Positions 47,261 through 55,355 of a stretch of 64,000 nt of DNA are shown piece after piece (positions within the stretch are counted from its first letter, which is position 1; every line of letters starts with the position of its first letter). Both the position numbers and the translations under genes were made by a program. The notes under the pieces were generated by a model. It did not search any database and was not told where the DNA came from. It was given only the letters and a program-made list of their open reading frames with translations. Source of the stretch: Corynebacterium sp. NML98-0116 (GTDB lineage: Bacteria > Actinomycetota > Actinomycetes > Mycobacteriales > Mycobacteriaceae); the NCBI RefSeq assembly GCF_001767255.1, contig NZ_CP017639.1, positions 171,406 through 235,405 on the forward strand. The letters run 5' to 3'.

Positions 47261-47750
47261 AGCTGATATCCTCGTCGCGATCCAGAACGCGGCGTACACC
47301 CCGGCAGCCGTCAAGGCGGCCAGGGGCTTGAGCCACTTCGGCGAGCACGACCTTGGCTGGTTGGCCGTCGCGGGGCTCGGGGCGGGCGTCGATAAGAAGA
47401 GGCGCTCGAAGTGGCTGGCGCTGGGCGTGGGCACCTTCGTGGCGCACGCGGCGAGCGTCGTCATCAAGCGGATTGTGCGGCGCCCAAGGCCGCATGACCC
47501 CCGCGTGAACATTGGCGTGGCCACCCCGTCGAAACTGTCGTTCCCTAGCTCGCATGCGACGAACACGGGCGCGGCCGCGGTGCACCTGATGGACATCACG
47601 GGCAAGAAGTGGCCGCTGCTGCTCGTGCCTGTGATGATGCTCTCCCGCAACCTCCTTGGCGTCCACTACCCGACGGATACTATTGTCGGTGCTTTGCTCG
47701 GCGCCGGGTGCGCCAAAGCGACGATCGAGGTGGAAAGGCAGCTGAAGTGA
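47247..47750 (+). CDS. PAP2-type decaprenylphosphoryl-5-phosphoribose phosphatase
   Basis: This 167-residue PAP2 phosphatase has the three family motifs: KRIVRRPRP, PSSHATNTG and SRNLLGVHYPTD. In this conserved locus it removes the 5-phosphate from decaprenylphosphoryl-phosphoribose, the product of the next gene, toward the arabinose donor decaprenyl-phospho-arabinose. It overlaps glfT2 at its start and ubiA at its end (GTGA). Confidence 0.9.
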   Translation: MSKREADILVAIQNAAYTPAAVKAARGLSHFGEHDLGWLAVAGLGAGVDKKRRSKWLALGVGTFVAHAASVVIKRIVRRPRPHDPRVNIGVATPSKLSFPSSHATNTGAAAVHLMDITGKKWPLLLVPVMMLSRNLLGVHYPTDTIVGALLGAGCAKATIEVERQLK

Positions 47751-48733
47751 GCAACACGCAACCGCACGAACCCTTTTTGAAGCCGGAGCCCCACACCGAG
47801 GGCGTGGACTACCAGCAGGTACGCGTCCCGCCGAAGAACCTTCCCGACGCCATGGTGAAGGGCCTTCGCCCGAAGCAGTGGGTGAAGAACGTCCTGGTGC
47901 TGGCGGCTCCACTGGCCGCCGGGACGGAGGCATGGACCTCGCGCACCGCGCTGGACGTGCTGTTGGCGTTCGTGGTGTTCTGCTTCGGCGCCTCCTCGAT
48001 CTACCTGGTCAACGACGCCCGCGACGTGGACAGTGACCGCGAGCACCCGACGAAGCGCTTCCGCCCGATCGCCTCGGGCATGCTGCCGATCAACCTGGCC
48101 TACGCGATGGCGGTGGTGCTCATCGTCGCAGCGCTTGGCCTCTCCTTCTTAGCGACGGACGGCTTCGCCCTCGCCCTCGTGATTGGCATCTATATTGCGC
48201 TGCAGCTGGGCTACTGCTTCGGCTGGAAGCACATCCCGGTCATCGACATCGCGCTGGTGTCCTCCGGGTTCATGCTGCGCACCATGGCCGGTGGCGTGGC
48301 GGCGAACATTGACCTGTCGCAGTGGTTCCTGCTGGTCGCGGCGTTCGGCTCGCTGTTCATGGCGTCGGGCAAGCGCTACGCGGAGCTGCTGCTGGCGCAG
48401 GAGACTGGCGCGAAGATCCGCAAGGCCCTGGAGGGTTACACGGCCACCTACCTGCGCTTCGTGTGGACCCTGTCCGCGACCGCCGTCGTGATGAGCTACG
48501 CCCTGTGGGGCTTCCAACTTTCGAACTCGGTCGAGGGCGCGGCCGCGGTCTGGTACCAGATCTCGATGGTGCCGTTTGTGATCGCGATCCTGCGCTACGC
48601 CGCGAAGGTTGACGGTGGTCACGGCGGCGCGCCTGACGAGATTGCCCTGGAAGACCGCGTGCTGCAGATGCTGGCCGCGGCCTGGATCCTGTGCATTGTG
48701 CTGGCAGTTTACGTGGTGCCAGCGCTGGCTTAG
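47747..48733 (+). CDS. ubiA: Decaprenyl-phosphate phosphoribosyltransferase (DPPR synthase)
   Basis: This 328-residue UbiA-family membrane enzyme moves phosphoribose from PRPP to decaprenyl phosphate, the first committed step to arabinan. About nine membrane helices are visible. The metal/diphosphate motif is NDARDVDSDREHPTKRFRP, and the second Asp motif is ASGKRYAEL. GTG 47747 overlaps the phosphatase stop. It is followed 13 bp later by aftB. Confidence 0.93.
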   Translation: MSNTQPHEPFLKPEPHTEGVDYQQVRVPPKNLPDAMVKGLRPKQWVKNVLVLAAPLAAGTEAWTSRTALDVLLAFVVFCFGASSIYLVNDARDVDSDREHPTKRFRPIASGMLPINLAYAMAVVLIVAALGLSFLATDGFALALVIGIYIALQLGYCFGWKHIPVIDIALVSSGFMLRTMAGGVAANIDLSQWFLLVAAFGSLFMASGKRYAELLLAQETGAKIRKALEGYTATYLRFVWTLSATAVVMSYALWGFQLSNSVEGAAAVWYQISMVPFVIAILRYAAKVDGGHGGAPDEIALEDRVLQMLAAAWILCIVLAVYVVPALA

Positions 48734-48746
48734 TAACATTGGCGCA

Positions 48747-50555
48747 ATGAAGATCAACGCCCGGGTGACGCTGCTGCTGTCGTGCGCCATTGCGGGCGTG
48801 TTCGCATTTTGGGGCGGGTGGACCAGGCGCTGGATGTCTGACGACGGCCTCATCGTCCTGCGCACCGTGCGCAACCTGTTGGCCGGCAACGGCCCGGTCT
48901 TCAACGCAGGCGAGCGCGTGGAGGCGAACACCTCCACGCTGTGGCAGTACATCATCACCGCCTTCGCGATGGTCAGCGACGCCCGCCTGGAAACAATCGC
49001 GATGTGGCTCGCGCTGCTGTGCACGGTCGTCGCGGCGGTGCTGGCCACCTACGCTGCGGGCAAGTTCTGGCACACCGCGCCGGTGGTGCCGCTGGGCATC
49101 TTGGTGTACTTCGCCCTGCCGCCCGCGCGCGACTTCGCCACCTCCGGGCTGGAGTGGGGCCTGTCCCTGCTGTGGCTGGCGGCGTGGTGGGCGCTACTCG
49201 TCCAGTGGGCGGGCGGCACCGCGCGCCGCGCCGCCCCCGTGGTTGGTTACTGGCTGGCCTTCTGGTGCGGGCTGTCCTGGCTGGTCCGCCCCGAGCTGGC
49301 GCTCTACGGCGGGCTGAGCGGCCTGGTCCTGCTGGTGTACTCGCCGCGCAAGACGCCCGGCATCCTGGCGGCGGCGCTGCCCGTGCCCGCCGCGTACCAG
49401 ATCTTCCGCATGGGCTACTACGGGCTGCTCACCCCGCACACCGCGGTGGCCAAGTCCGCCTCCGGCAGCGAGTGGGCCGAAGGCGCCAAGTACGCCTGGG
49501 ACTTCATCGGGCCCTACGCGCTGTACCTGCCGCTTCTGCTGGTCATCGCGGTACTCCTTATTTCTTTACGACGCTTCCTCGTCACCGGACGTCGCGCCGC
49601 CATCGTGGCGCTCGTCGTGGGGTGCGCGCTGATCCACATCCTGTACGTGCTACGCGTCGGCGGCGACTTCATGCACGGACGCATGTGGCTGCTGCCGCTC
49701 TTCGCGCTGCTGCTGCCGGTGATGGCCGCCCCACTGACGCGCCTCAACTTGGTGGTTGCGCTGGTGTTGGTGGTGTGGGCGTCGATAATTGTGGTGCGTG
49801 CCCACCCGCTCGACGAAGACATCCACAGCAGGTCGGCGAAAGAATTGGGCATCGTAGACGAGCGCGAATTCTGGACGATGGCCGTCAACCGCGAACCAGA
49901 CAACCCGCCGCGCTACGCCGAAGACTTCCTGGGCTCGAAACTCATGACGAACTACACAGACGCTGTCATCGAGGCCCGCGACGCCCACGCCGCCCAAATC
50001 GCACCGGGGCTTATCAGCCGCGACCCGGAGCTCTACTCCTGGTACCCGCGCCCCCGCGTCCCCGAGGCTGACAGCGAACTGCAGGCCTACCCGTTGTCGC
50101 TTTACCTGATCAACCTCGGGATGACCAGCATGAACGCGCCGCTCGACGTGCGCGTCCTCGATACCGTCGGCCTCGCGACGCCGCTCGCGGCCCGTATGCC
50201 GCGCGACCCCGAAGGGCGCGTCGGGCACGACAAGCAGCTTGCCGCCGAATGGCAAGTTGCGGACACGGCCGTCGACCTCTCAAAGCTACCTGAGTGGATC
50301 GACCAGGACGAAGCACGCCAAGCCCGCGCCGCACTCCGTAGCCCCGAAATAGCCGAGCTGCTCGCCACCTCCCGCGAGCCAATGAGCCGCGAACGCTTCT
50401 GGAAGAACATCAAATACTCGCTGGGTAACGGCCGAACCCTCCAGCTTTCCGACGACCCCTCCACCTACCTCAGCTACCTCACAGACGACGAACAGGCACG
50501 GCTCAGCCAAGGCGAGGATTTGGGTATCCATAGCGGTACCCGTGTAGTTTGGTAG
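48747..50555 (+). CDS. aftB: Terminal beta-(1->2)-arabinofuranosyltransferase AftB
   Basis: This 602-residue GT-C glycosyltransferase adds terminal beta-1,2 arabinofuranose to arabinogalactan, creating the sites to which mycolates are attached. About ten membrane helices fill residues 1-370. The periplasmic loop after helix 1 has RRWMSDDGLIVLRTV, with the acidic pair typical of GT-C enzymes. A soluble C-terminal domain follows (AVNREPDNPPRY ...). Position between ubiA and the mycolyltransferase genes is as in other Corynebacteriales. Confidence 0.92.
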   Translation: MKINARVTLLLSCAIAGVFAFWGGWTRRWMSDDGLIVLRTVRNLLAGNGPVFNAGERVEANTSTLWQYIITAFAMVSDARLETIAMWLALLCTVVAAVLATYAAGKFWHTAPVVPLGILVYFALPPARDFATSGLEWGLSLLWLAAWWALLVQWAGGTARRAAPVVGYWLAFWCGLSWLVRPELALYGGLSGLVLLVYSPRKTPGILAAALPVPAAYQIFRMGYYGLLTPHTAVAKSASGSEWAEGAKYAWDFIGPYALYLPLLLVIAVLLISLRRFLVTGRRAAIVALVVGCALIHILYVLRVGGDFMHGRMWLLPLFALLLPVMAAPLTRLNLVVALVLVVWASIIVVRAHPLDEDIHSRSAKELGIVDEREFWTMAVNREPDNPPRYAEDFLGSKLMTNYTDAVIEARDAHAAQIAPGLISRDPELYSWYPRPRVPEADSELQAYPLSLYLINLGMTSMNAPLDVRVLDTVGLATPLAARMPRDPEGRVGHDKQLAAEWQVADTAVDLSKLPEWIDQDEARQARAALRSPEIAELLATSREPMSRERFWKNIKYSLGNGRTLQLSDDPSTYLSYLTDDEQARLSQGEDLGIHSGTRVVW

Positions 50556-50582
50556 CAAACTGCTGAGAAAGGGAAACGCTGT

Positions 50583-51584
50583 ATGAAGAACCGCCACGGA
50601 CTCATGGGCCTAGTGGTAGCGCTCCTGACCGCGCTGTCGATGATCGTCGCCGCCCCCCAAGCACAAGCCGCCAACCGTGACTGGCTGCGCCCCGACTCCA
50701 CCGGAACCTGCGAGTGGGACCGCGTCGGCTACTGGGTACAACGCTGCACCGTCTGGTCGCCAGCAATGGGCCGCCACATCACCGTCCAGATCCAGCCCGC
50801 TCAGCGCGGCGGCAACGCCGGCCTCTACATGCTCGACGGCCTCCGCGCCACCGAACGCACCAACGCCTGGGTCCAAGACGTCAACGCAGCACGCACCTTC
50901 GTCAACCACAACATCACCCTCGTGATGCCGGTCGGCGGCCAGTCTTCCTTCTACACCGACTGGAACGCGCCAGCCACCTACAACTTCAACAGCCCCGTCA
51001 CCTACAAGTGGGACACCTTCCTGTCCAAGGAGCTGCCCGCATACCTGCAGCGCCACTTCGGCGTATCCCCGACGAACAACTCCATCCTCGGCCTGTCCAT
51101 GGGTGGCACCGCCGCGATCAACCTCGCCGCGCTGCACCCGCAGCAGTTCCGCCAGGTGCTGTCCTACTCCGGCTACCTCACCACCACCATCCCCGGCGCC
51201 CAAACCGCGCTGCGCCTCGCACTTCTCGACGGCGGCCTCTACAACCTCAACGCCATGTGGGGCTCCATCTTTGATCCCCGCCGCTACGAGAACGACCCAT
51301 TCCTGAACATGGGTAACCTCCGGGGCCGCGACGTCTACGTCTCCGCCGGAAGCGGCACTCCATCCGCACGCGACGACCGCTACTTGCCACAGCACAAGGC
51401 CGCCGGTATCGCGCTCGAGATGGTCGCGAACTTCACCACACGCCTGTGGAGCGCCAAGGCCACGGCCACCGGCGTCAAGCACACCGCCGTGTTCACACCT
51501 GTTGGCCTGCACAACTGGGAGCAGTTCGGCCAGCAGCTCGAGTACACGAAGCCTCGCATCCTCAACGTGATGAACGCCTGGTAG
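50583..51584 (+). CDS. Secreted mycolyltransferase (antigen 85-like)
   Basis: This 333-residue secreted esterase has a signal peptide (LVVALLTALSMIVAAPQAQA) cut near residue 29, then an alpha/beta-hydrolase fold. The nucleophile Ser is in GLSMGGTAA, the acid residue lies near DDRYLPQ, and His is in VGLHNWEQFG. FYTDWNAP is the antigen 85 substrate block. It transfers corynomycolate between trehalose and to arabinogalactan. It starts 27 bp after aftB behind GAAAGGGAA and ends with a terminator. Confidence 0.93.
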   Translation: MKNRHGLMGLVVALLTALSMIVAAPQAQAANRDWLRPDSTGTCEWDRVGYWVQRCTVWSPAMGRHITVQIQPAQRGGNAGLYMLDGLRATERTNAWVQDVNAARTFVNHNITLVMPVGGQSSFYTDWNAPATYNFNSPVTYKWDTFLSKELPAYLQRHFGVSPTNNSILGLSMGGTAAINLAALHPQQFRQVLSYSGYLTTTIPGAQTALRLALLDGGLYNLNAMWGSIFDPRRYENDPFLNMGNLRGRDVYVSAGSGTPSARDDRYLPQHKAAGIALEMVANFTTRLWSAKATATGVKHTAVFTPVGLHNWEQFGQQLEYTKPRILNVMNAW

Positions 51585-51599
51585 TTCTTGGCGCTTGCC

Positions 51600-51632
51600 C
51601 CCCGTCAGCCTCGCCTGGCGGGGTTCTTTTTG
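51600..51632 (+). terminator. Terminator after the mycolyltransferase gene
   Basis: CCCCGTCAG (51600-51608) pairs with CTGGCGGGG (51615-51623) with one G-T pair. TTCTTTTTG follows. It ends the glfT2-to-mycolyltransferase operon. Confidence 0.75.
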
Positions 51633-51648
51633 TCTGTGCTGAGGGCGC

Positions 51649-51740
51649 GAGTGCCACAGGACGCAATTCGCAAACTGGTACTTTTCGTATTTGCAGTTCA
51701 AAAAAGGGCTAGTCGAAAACGATTGCGTCTTTTGGCACCG
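51649..51740 (+). repeat. Dispersed palindromic element, family 2, copy E
   Basis: A 92-bp element has ends GAGTGCCACAGGACGCAAT and ATTGCGTCTTTTGGCACC. Its stem GTGCCA/TGGCAC plus GACGCAAT/ATTGCGTC matches copy D at 33535-33627 in sequence and length, and GCTAGT recurs in the interior. It lies 17 bp after a terminator, and no ORF is inside. Confidence 0.75.
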
Positions 51741-51794
51741 ATATCCACCCACAAACAAATATCTTGGTGGCGCAACGGCGTGTCTGGTGGCTAA

Positions 51795-51823
51795 ACTCTC
51801 AAGGCATACTTAACCTTTAGAGT
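51795..51823 (+). promoter_or_regulatory. Inverted repeat in the control region of the PS1-like gene
   Basis: ACTCTCAAGG (51795-51804) and CCTTTAGAGT (51814-51823) pair with one mismatch over a 9-base loop. It lies 130 bp before the PS1-like start codon, where the promoter is expected. The remaining stretch to 51955 shows no gene I trust. Confidence 0.4.
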
Positions 51824-51955
51824 GATTTGTTGGCGCCGTCGCTGGTTGATTCCGGGGGAGGGGAACCCTCGGAGTTGGTCGTAGAGCACGCGGCGCTGGT
51901 TGTGCACACCCAAAAAATGGCAAAAGCCCAGAAGAAGAGTTGAGGCAGGAAATTC

Positions 51956-53899
51956 ATGCGTGAGACCCGTTCCCCTATGAATCGGATGAAGAAGGCTGCG
52001 ATTGTTGCGGCGGCGGTGCCGATGGTGGCGTCGTTAGTTCCGGTGTTGTCGACGTCGGCTGCGGCGCAGTCGTCGTTGCCGCTGTCGAGTAACCGTGGTG
52101 GGCTGTCGGATAATATTCGGCCGTCGGACCCGCCGAAGCGGACGCCGATTGAGGTGGATAAGAACCCGCAGATCCCGGGCCTGCCTGAAGGTGTGAGCGT
52201 GGACCGCATTGAGTGGTTGACGAACCGCCGCGTGGCTGTGTTTATTCGTTCGGCGGCGATGCCGGAGCAGCTGATGCAGGTGCAGATCCTGCTGGCGCGT
52301 GACTGGCACTCGAATCCGCAGGCGAAGTTCCCTGAGGTGTGGGCGCTGGATGGTCTGCGTGCTCGTGATGATGAGAATGGCTGGACCATCGAGACGAATA
52401 TTGAGCAGTTCTACGCTGACAAGAACGTGAACGTGATCCTGCCGGTTGGTGGTGAGTCTTCGTTCTATTCGGATTGGCAGCGCCCGAACAACGGGAAGAA
52501 TTACAAGTGGGAGACCTTCTTGACGAAGGAGCTCGTCCCGGTGCTCAACAACGAGTTCCGCTCGAATGATAGCCGTGCCGTGGTGGGTATCTCGATGGGT
52601 GGTACTGCCGCGATTAACCTGGCGGAGCGTAACCCGCACCTGTTCAAGTTCGTGGGTTCCTTCTCTGGTTACTTGGACACCACAACCACGGGTATGCCGA
52701 CGGCGATTAAGGCCGCGCAGATGGATGCGGGCGGCTACGACTCGGAGGCGATGTGGGGCCCGGCTGGGTCGCAGGACTGGATTGACCACGACCCGAAGCT
52801 TGGCATTGAGGCGTTGAAGGACATGACGGTGTACGTGTCCTCGGGCTCGGGCCGCGATGACTTTGGTAACCCGGAGTCGGTGGCGAAGGGCGCTGCGAAC
52901 CCGGCTGGTGTCGGGCTTGAGGTGATTTCTCGCTTGTCGACGCAGACCTTCGTCGATTACGCGTCGCGGACGCCGGTGAAGCCGGTTGTGAAGTTCCGTC
53001 CGTCGGGCGTGCACTCGTGGGAGTACTGGCAGTTTGAGATGACGCAGGCCTGGCCGTACATCGCGAATGCGTTGGCGTTGGCGGAGGCTGACCGCGGTTC
53101 GGACTGTAGCCCGGTGGGCGCGATTGCTGAGGCGACGAAGTCTGGTGTGATCGGTAGCTGCGTGAATAACGAGTACGACGTCGCTGACGGCAAGGGCAAG
53201 GCCGAGGACTTCCGTGGTGGTACCGCGTTCTGGTCCCCGAAGACGGGTGCGTACCCGCTGTTCGGCGCGATCCTGGCGAAGTACAGCGGCCTGGGTGGCG
53301 CGTCGAGCTGGCTCGGCTTCCCGACCACCGGTGAGACCAAGACGCCAGACGGCGTTGGCCGCTTCGTGCACTTCGAGAACGGTTCGATTTACTGGACGCC
53401 GCAGACTGGCGCCTACGCTATCCCTGGCGACATGTTCAAGGCCTGGGGCGAGAACGGCTACGAGACGGGCGACCTGAAGTACCCGGTTGCTGAGGCGAAC
53501 CAGGTGGGCAAGGGCTACGTGCAGAAGTTCCAGGGCGGGTTCCTGACCCGCAACCCGGACAAGAGCCACAACATTGTCCACGGCGCGATCGCTGAGAAGT
53601 ACGGCGAGCTGGGCACGGCGACGAGCGCATTGGGCTACCCGAAGAGCAACGAGATCGCGATCCGCGGAGGGTTCTTCCAGCAGTTCGAGAAGGGCAACAT
53701 CTACTGGTCGCCAGAGACCGGCGCACACGTGGTGCTCTACGGCGACATCTTCGAGGAGTGGGGCAAGCGCGGCTACGAGCAGGGCGCGATGGGCTGGCCG
53801 ACCTCGGACATGCGCGAAATCCCTGCCGGTGGCCTGGTGATTGACTTCCAGCACGGAACGCTGGAGCAGGTCAACGGCGTGGTCCGCGAGCGGAAGTAA
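51956..53899 (+). CDS. Mycolyltransferase with C-terminal LGFP repeats (PS1/Cop1-like)
   Basis: This 647-residue secreted protein has a signal peptide with SLVPVLSTSAAAQS near residue 38, an antigen 85-type mycolyltransferase domain at about 90-380 (nucleophile Ser in VVGISMGGTAAIN, His in GVHSWEYWQ), and four LGFP repeats at about 400-640 (for example SSWLGFPTTGE, GAIAEKYGELG with SALGYPKSNE, and GAMGWPTSDM). This is the architecture of the C. glutamicum surface protein PS1. LGFP repeats probably bind the cell wall. GAGGCAGGAA precedes ATG 51956. Confidence 0.94.
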   Translation: MRETRSPMNRMKKAAIVAAAVPMVASLVPVLSTSAAAQSSLPLSSNRGGLSDNIRPSDPPKRTPIEVDKNPQIPGLPEGVSVDRIEWLTNRRVAVFIRSAAMPEQLMQVQILLARDWHSNPQAKFPEVWALDGLRARDDENGWTIETNIEQFYADKNVNVILPVGGESSFYSDWQRPNNGKNYKWETFLTKELVPVLNNEFRSNDSRAVVGISMGGTAAINLAERNPHLFKFVGSFSGYLDTTTTGMPTAIKAAQMDAGGYDSEAMWGPAGSQDWIDHDPKLGIEALKDMTVYVSSGSGRDDFGNPESVAKGAANPAGVGLEVISRLSTQTFVDYASRTPVKPVVKFRPSGVHSWEYWQFEMTQAWPYIANALALAEADRGSDCSPVGAIAEATKSGVIGSCVNNEYDVADGKGKAEDFRGGTAFWSPKTGAYPLFGAILAKYSGLGGASSWLGFPTTGETKTPDGVGRFVHFENGSIYWTPQTGAYAIPGDMFKAWGENGYETGDLKYPVAEANQVGKGYVQKFQGGFLTRNPDKSHNIVHGAIAEKYGELGTATSALGYPKSNEIAIRGGFFQQFEKGNIYWSPETGAHVVLYGDIFEEWGKRGYEQGAMGWPTSDMREIPAGGLVIDFQHGTLEQVNGVVRERK

Positions 53900-53908
53900 G
53901 GAGCGGCG

Positions 53909-54376
53909 ATGAAGCGACTGCTGACGAGCGCAAGCCTGTGCCTCGCGTTGGGCCTGGCGGCCTGCGGTGGCACGACGGTGGAAAGCGATGACGTAACGGC
54001 GACGCAGGCCCCGCCGACGGCAACGTCGTCGGCGTCTGGCACTGCAAAGGCGACGTCGTCGGAGGGAGCGAAGCCGGCGTCGAAAAACCAGGGCCCGGCG
54101 GATCAGCCGGCGCGTGAGGTGACCTCGATTCCGGAGCAGGCGCCGACGTTTAGCCCGAAAGAGCAGGCGTTCCTTGACCAGCTGCAGCAAAGCGGCGTGA
54201 ATGTGAAGGGCGTCGAGGATCAGTTGACGGCGACGGGCGCGACGGTGTGCAATGGTGACTCCGTGACGCGCGATGCGGTTGCGGGGCAGCTGGTAGAGCA
54301 GCGCCGCACCGATTTGGATGCGAATGCCGTGGCGGCGCTGATTGGTGAAACCGCGCAGTCCAAGCTGTGCAAGTAA
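53909..54376 (+). CDS. DUF732-like lipoprotein
   Basis: This 155-residue lipoprotein has a signal peptide MKRLLTSASLCLALGLAAC (lipobox LAAC, Cys19), a Thr/Ser/Ala-rich linker to about residue 78, and a DUF732-like domain (FLDQLQQSGVNV, two Cys near 117 and 154). The function of DUF732 is unknown. It sits 9 bp after the PS1-like gene and 9 bp before the cutinase-like gene, so all three are likely one operon. Confidence 0.8.
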   Translation: MKRLLTSASLCLALGLAACGGTTVESDDVTATQAPPTATSSASGTAKATSSEGAKPASKNQGPADQPAREVTSIPEQAPTFSPKEQAFLDQLQQSGVNVKGVEDQLTATGATVCNGDSVTRDAVAGQLVEQRRTDLDANAVAALIGETAQSKLCK

Positions 54377-54385
54377 GGGAGTAAT

Positions 54386-55315
54386 ATGCGCAGAGCAGGC
54401 GTTGTAGCTGCAGTCATTGTGGTGCTCGCGGCGATTGGGCTCGGGGTATTCCAGTGGCTCAAGAACCAGGATGGGCCGCGCGTTGTCGAGCCGGGTGAGC
54501 CGGGCACCTCGACGGAGGCCCGCCAGGAGCCGGATTGGTGCCCCTCGGTGGAGTTCGTCTCGATTCCGGGTACGTGGGAATCGTCAATTGACGACGACCC
54601 CTTCGCCCCGCAGGCGAACCCGAACAGCTTCATGCTGTCGATTACGAACCCGCTGCAGGAGCGCTACCCGATTGACCAGGTGCGCGTGTTCACGGTGCCG
54701 TACACGGCGCAGTTCCGGAACATTCAGACGCCGCAGGGCCGCAACGAGATGAGCTACGACGACTCCCGTGCTGAGGGCACGGCGCGCGCGAACGGCGAGA
54801 TCGCGTTTGTGGCGGAGCAGTGCTCGAAGACGAAGTTCATCGTGGCTGGTTTCTCCCAGGGCGCGGTGATTGCGGGCGATATTACGAGCCAGATTGGCGC
54901 GGGTACGCACGCGTTGCCGCCGGAGCGCCTGCTGGGCTCGTTGATGATTGCGGACGGGCGTCGTGAGAACGGCGTCGGCGTGAACCCTGGTGTTGAACTG
55001 CGTGGTGTTGGCGCTGAGATTGCGCTGCGCCCACTGCAGATGGTTGTGAGCGCGGCGACGCCAGGCGCAACGATGACCGGCGCGCGGCCGGGCGGTTTCG
55101 GACAGGTGGCTGATCGCGCGTACGAGATTTGTGCGCCGAACGATTCGATCTGTGACGCGCCGCAGAATGTCGGAAATGCTGTGGATCGCGCGGCTGCGTT
55201 GTTGCTGGCTAACGGCAATCACGCGATGTATGCCTCGAACCCGGATGTGATTCCGGGTACCACTACGCCGCAATGGGCTGTAGATTGGGCAATGTCCGTA
55301 ATTGATTCTTTCTAG
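54386..55315 (+). CDS. Cutinase-family lipase (Rv3802c-like)
   Basis: This 309-residue exported serine esterase has an N-terminal anchor (VVAAVIVVLAAIGLGVFQWL), then a cutinase fold. The nucleophile Ser is in IVAGFSQGAVIAG; later Asp and His are near ICAPNDSICD and NGNHAMYAS. In mycobacteria the gene next to fadD32-pks13 (Rv3802c) encodes an essential envelope lipase with phospholipase/thioesterase activity. The same position here supports that assignment. Confidence 0.9.
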   Translation: MRRAGVVAAVIVVLAAIGLGVFQWLKNQDGPRVVEPGEPGTSTEARQEPDWCPSVEFVSIPGTWESSIDDDPFAPQANPNSFMLSITNPLQERYPIDQVRVFTVPYTAQFRNIQTPQGRNEMSYDDSRAEGTARANGEIAFVAEQCSKTKFIVAGFSQGAVIAGDITSQIGAGTHALPPERLLGSLMIADGRRENGVGVNPGVELRGVGAEIALRPLQMVVSAATPGATMTGARPGGFGQVADRAYEICAPNDSICDAPQNVGNAVDRAAALLLANGNHAMYASNPDVIPGTTTPQWAVDWAMSVIDSF

Positions 55316-55355
55316 AAACTAACTAGATTCTAGGACCTGACTACAAGGAGTGCCC

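Noticed and set aside
51817..51957. Minus-strand 46-codon frame with a lipoprotein-like start before the PS1-like gene
   Set aside because: The Cys context (TSAAC) is not a proper lipobox, no ribosome site precedes it, and its start overlaps the PS1-like start codon.
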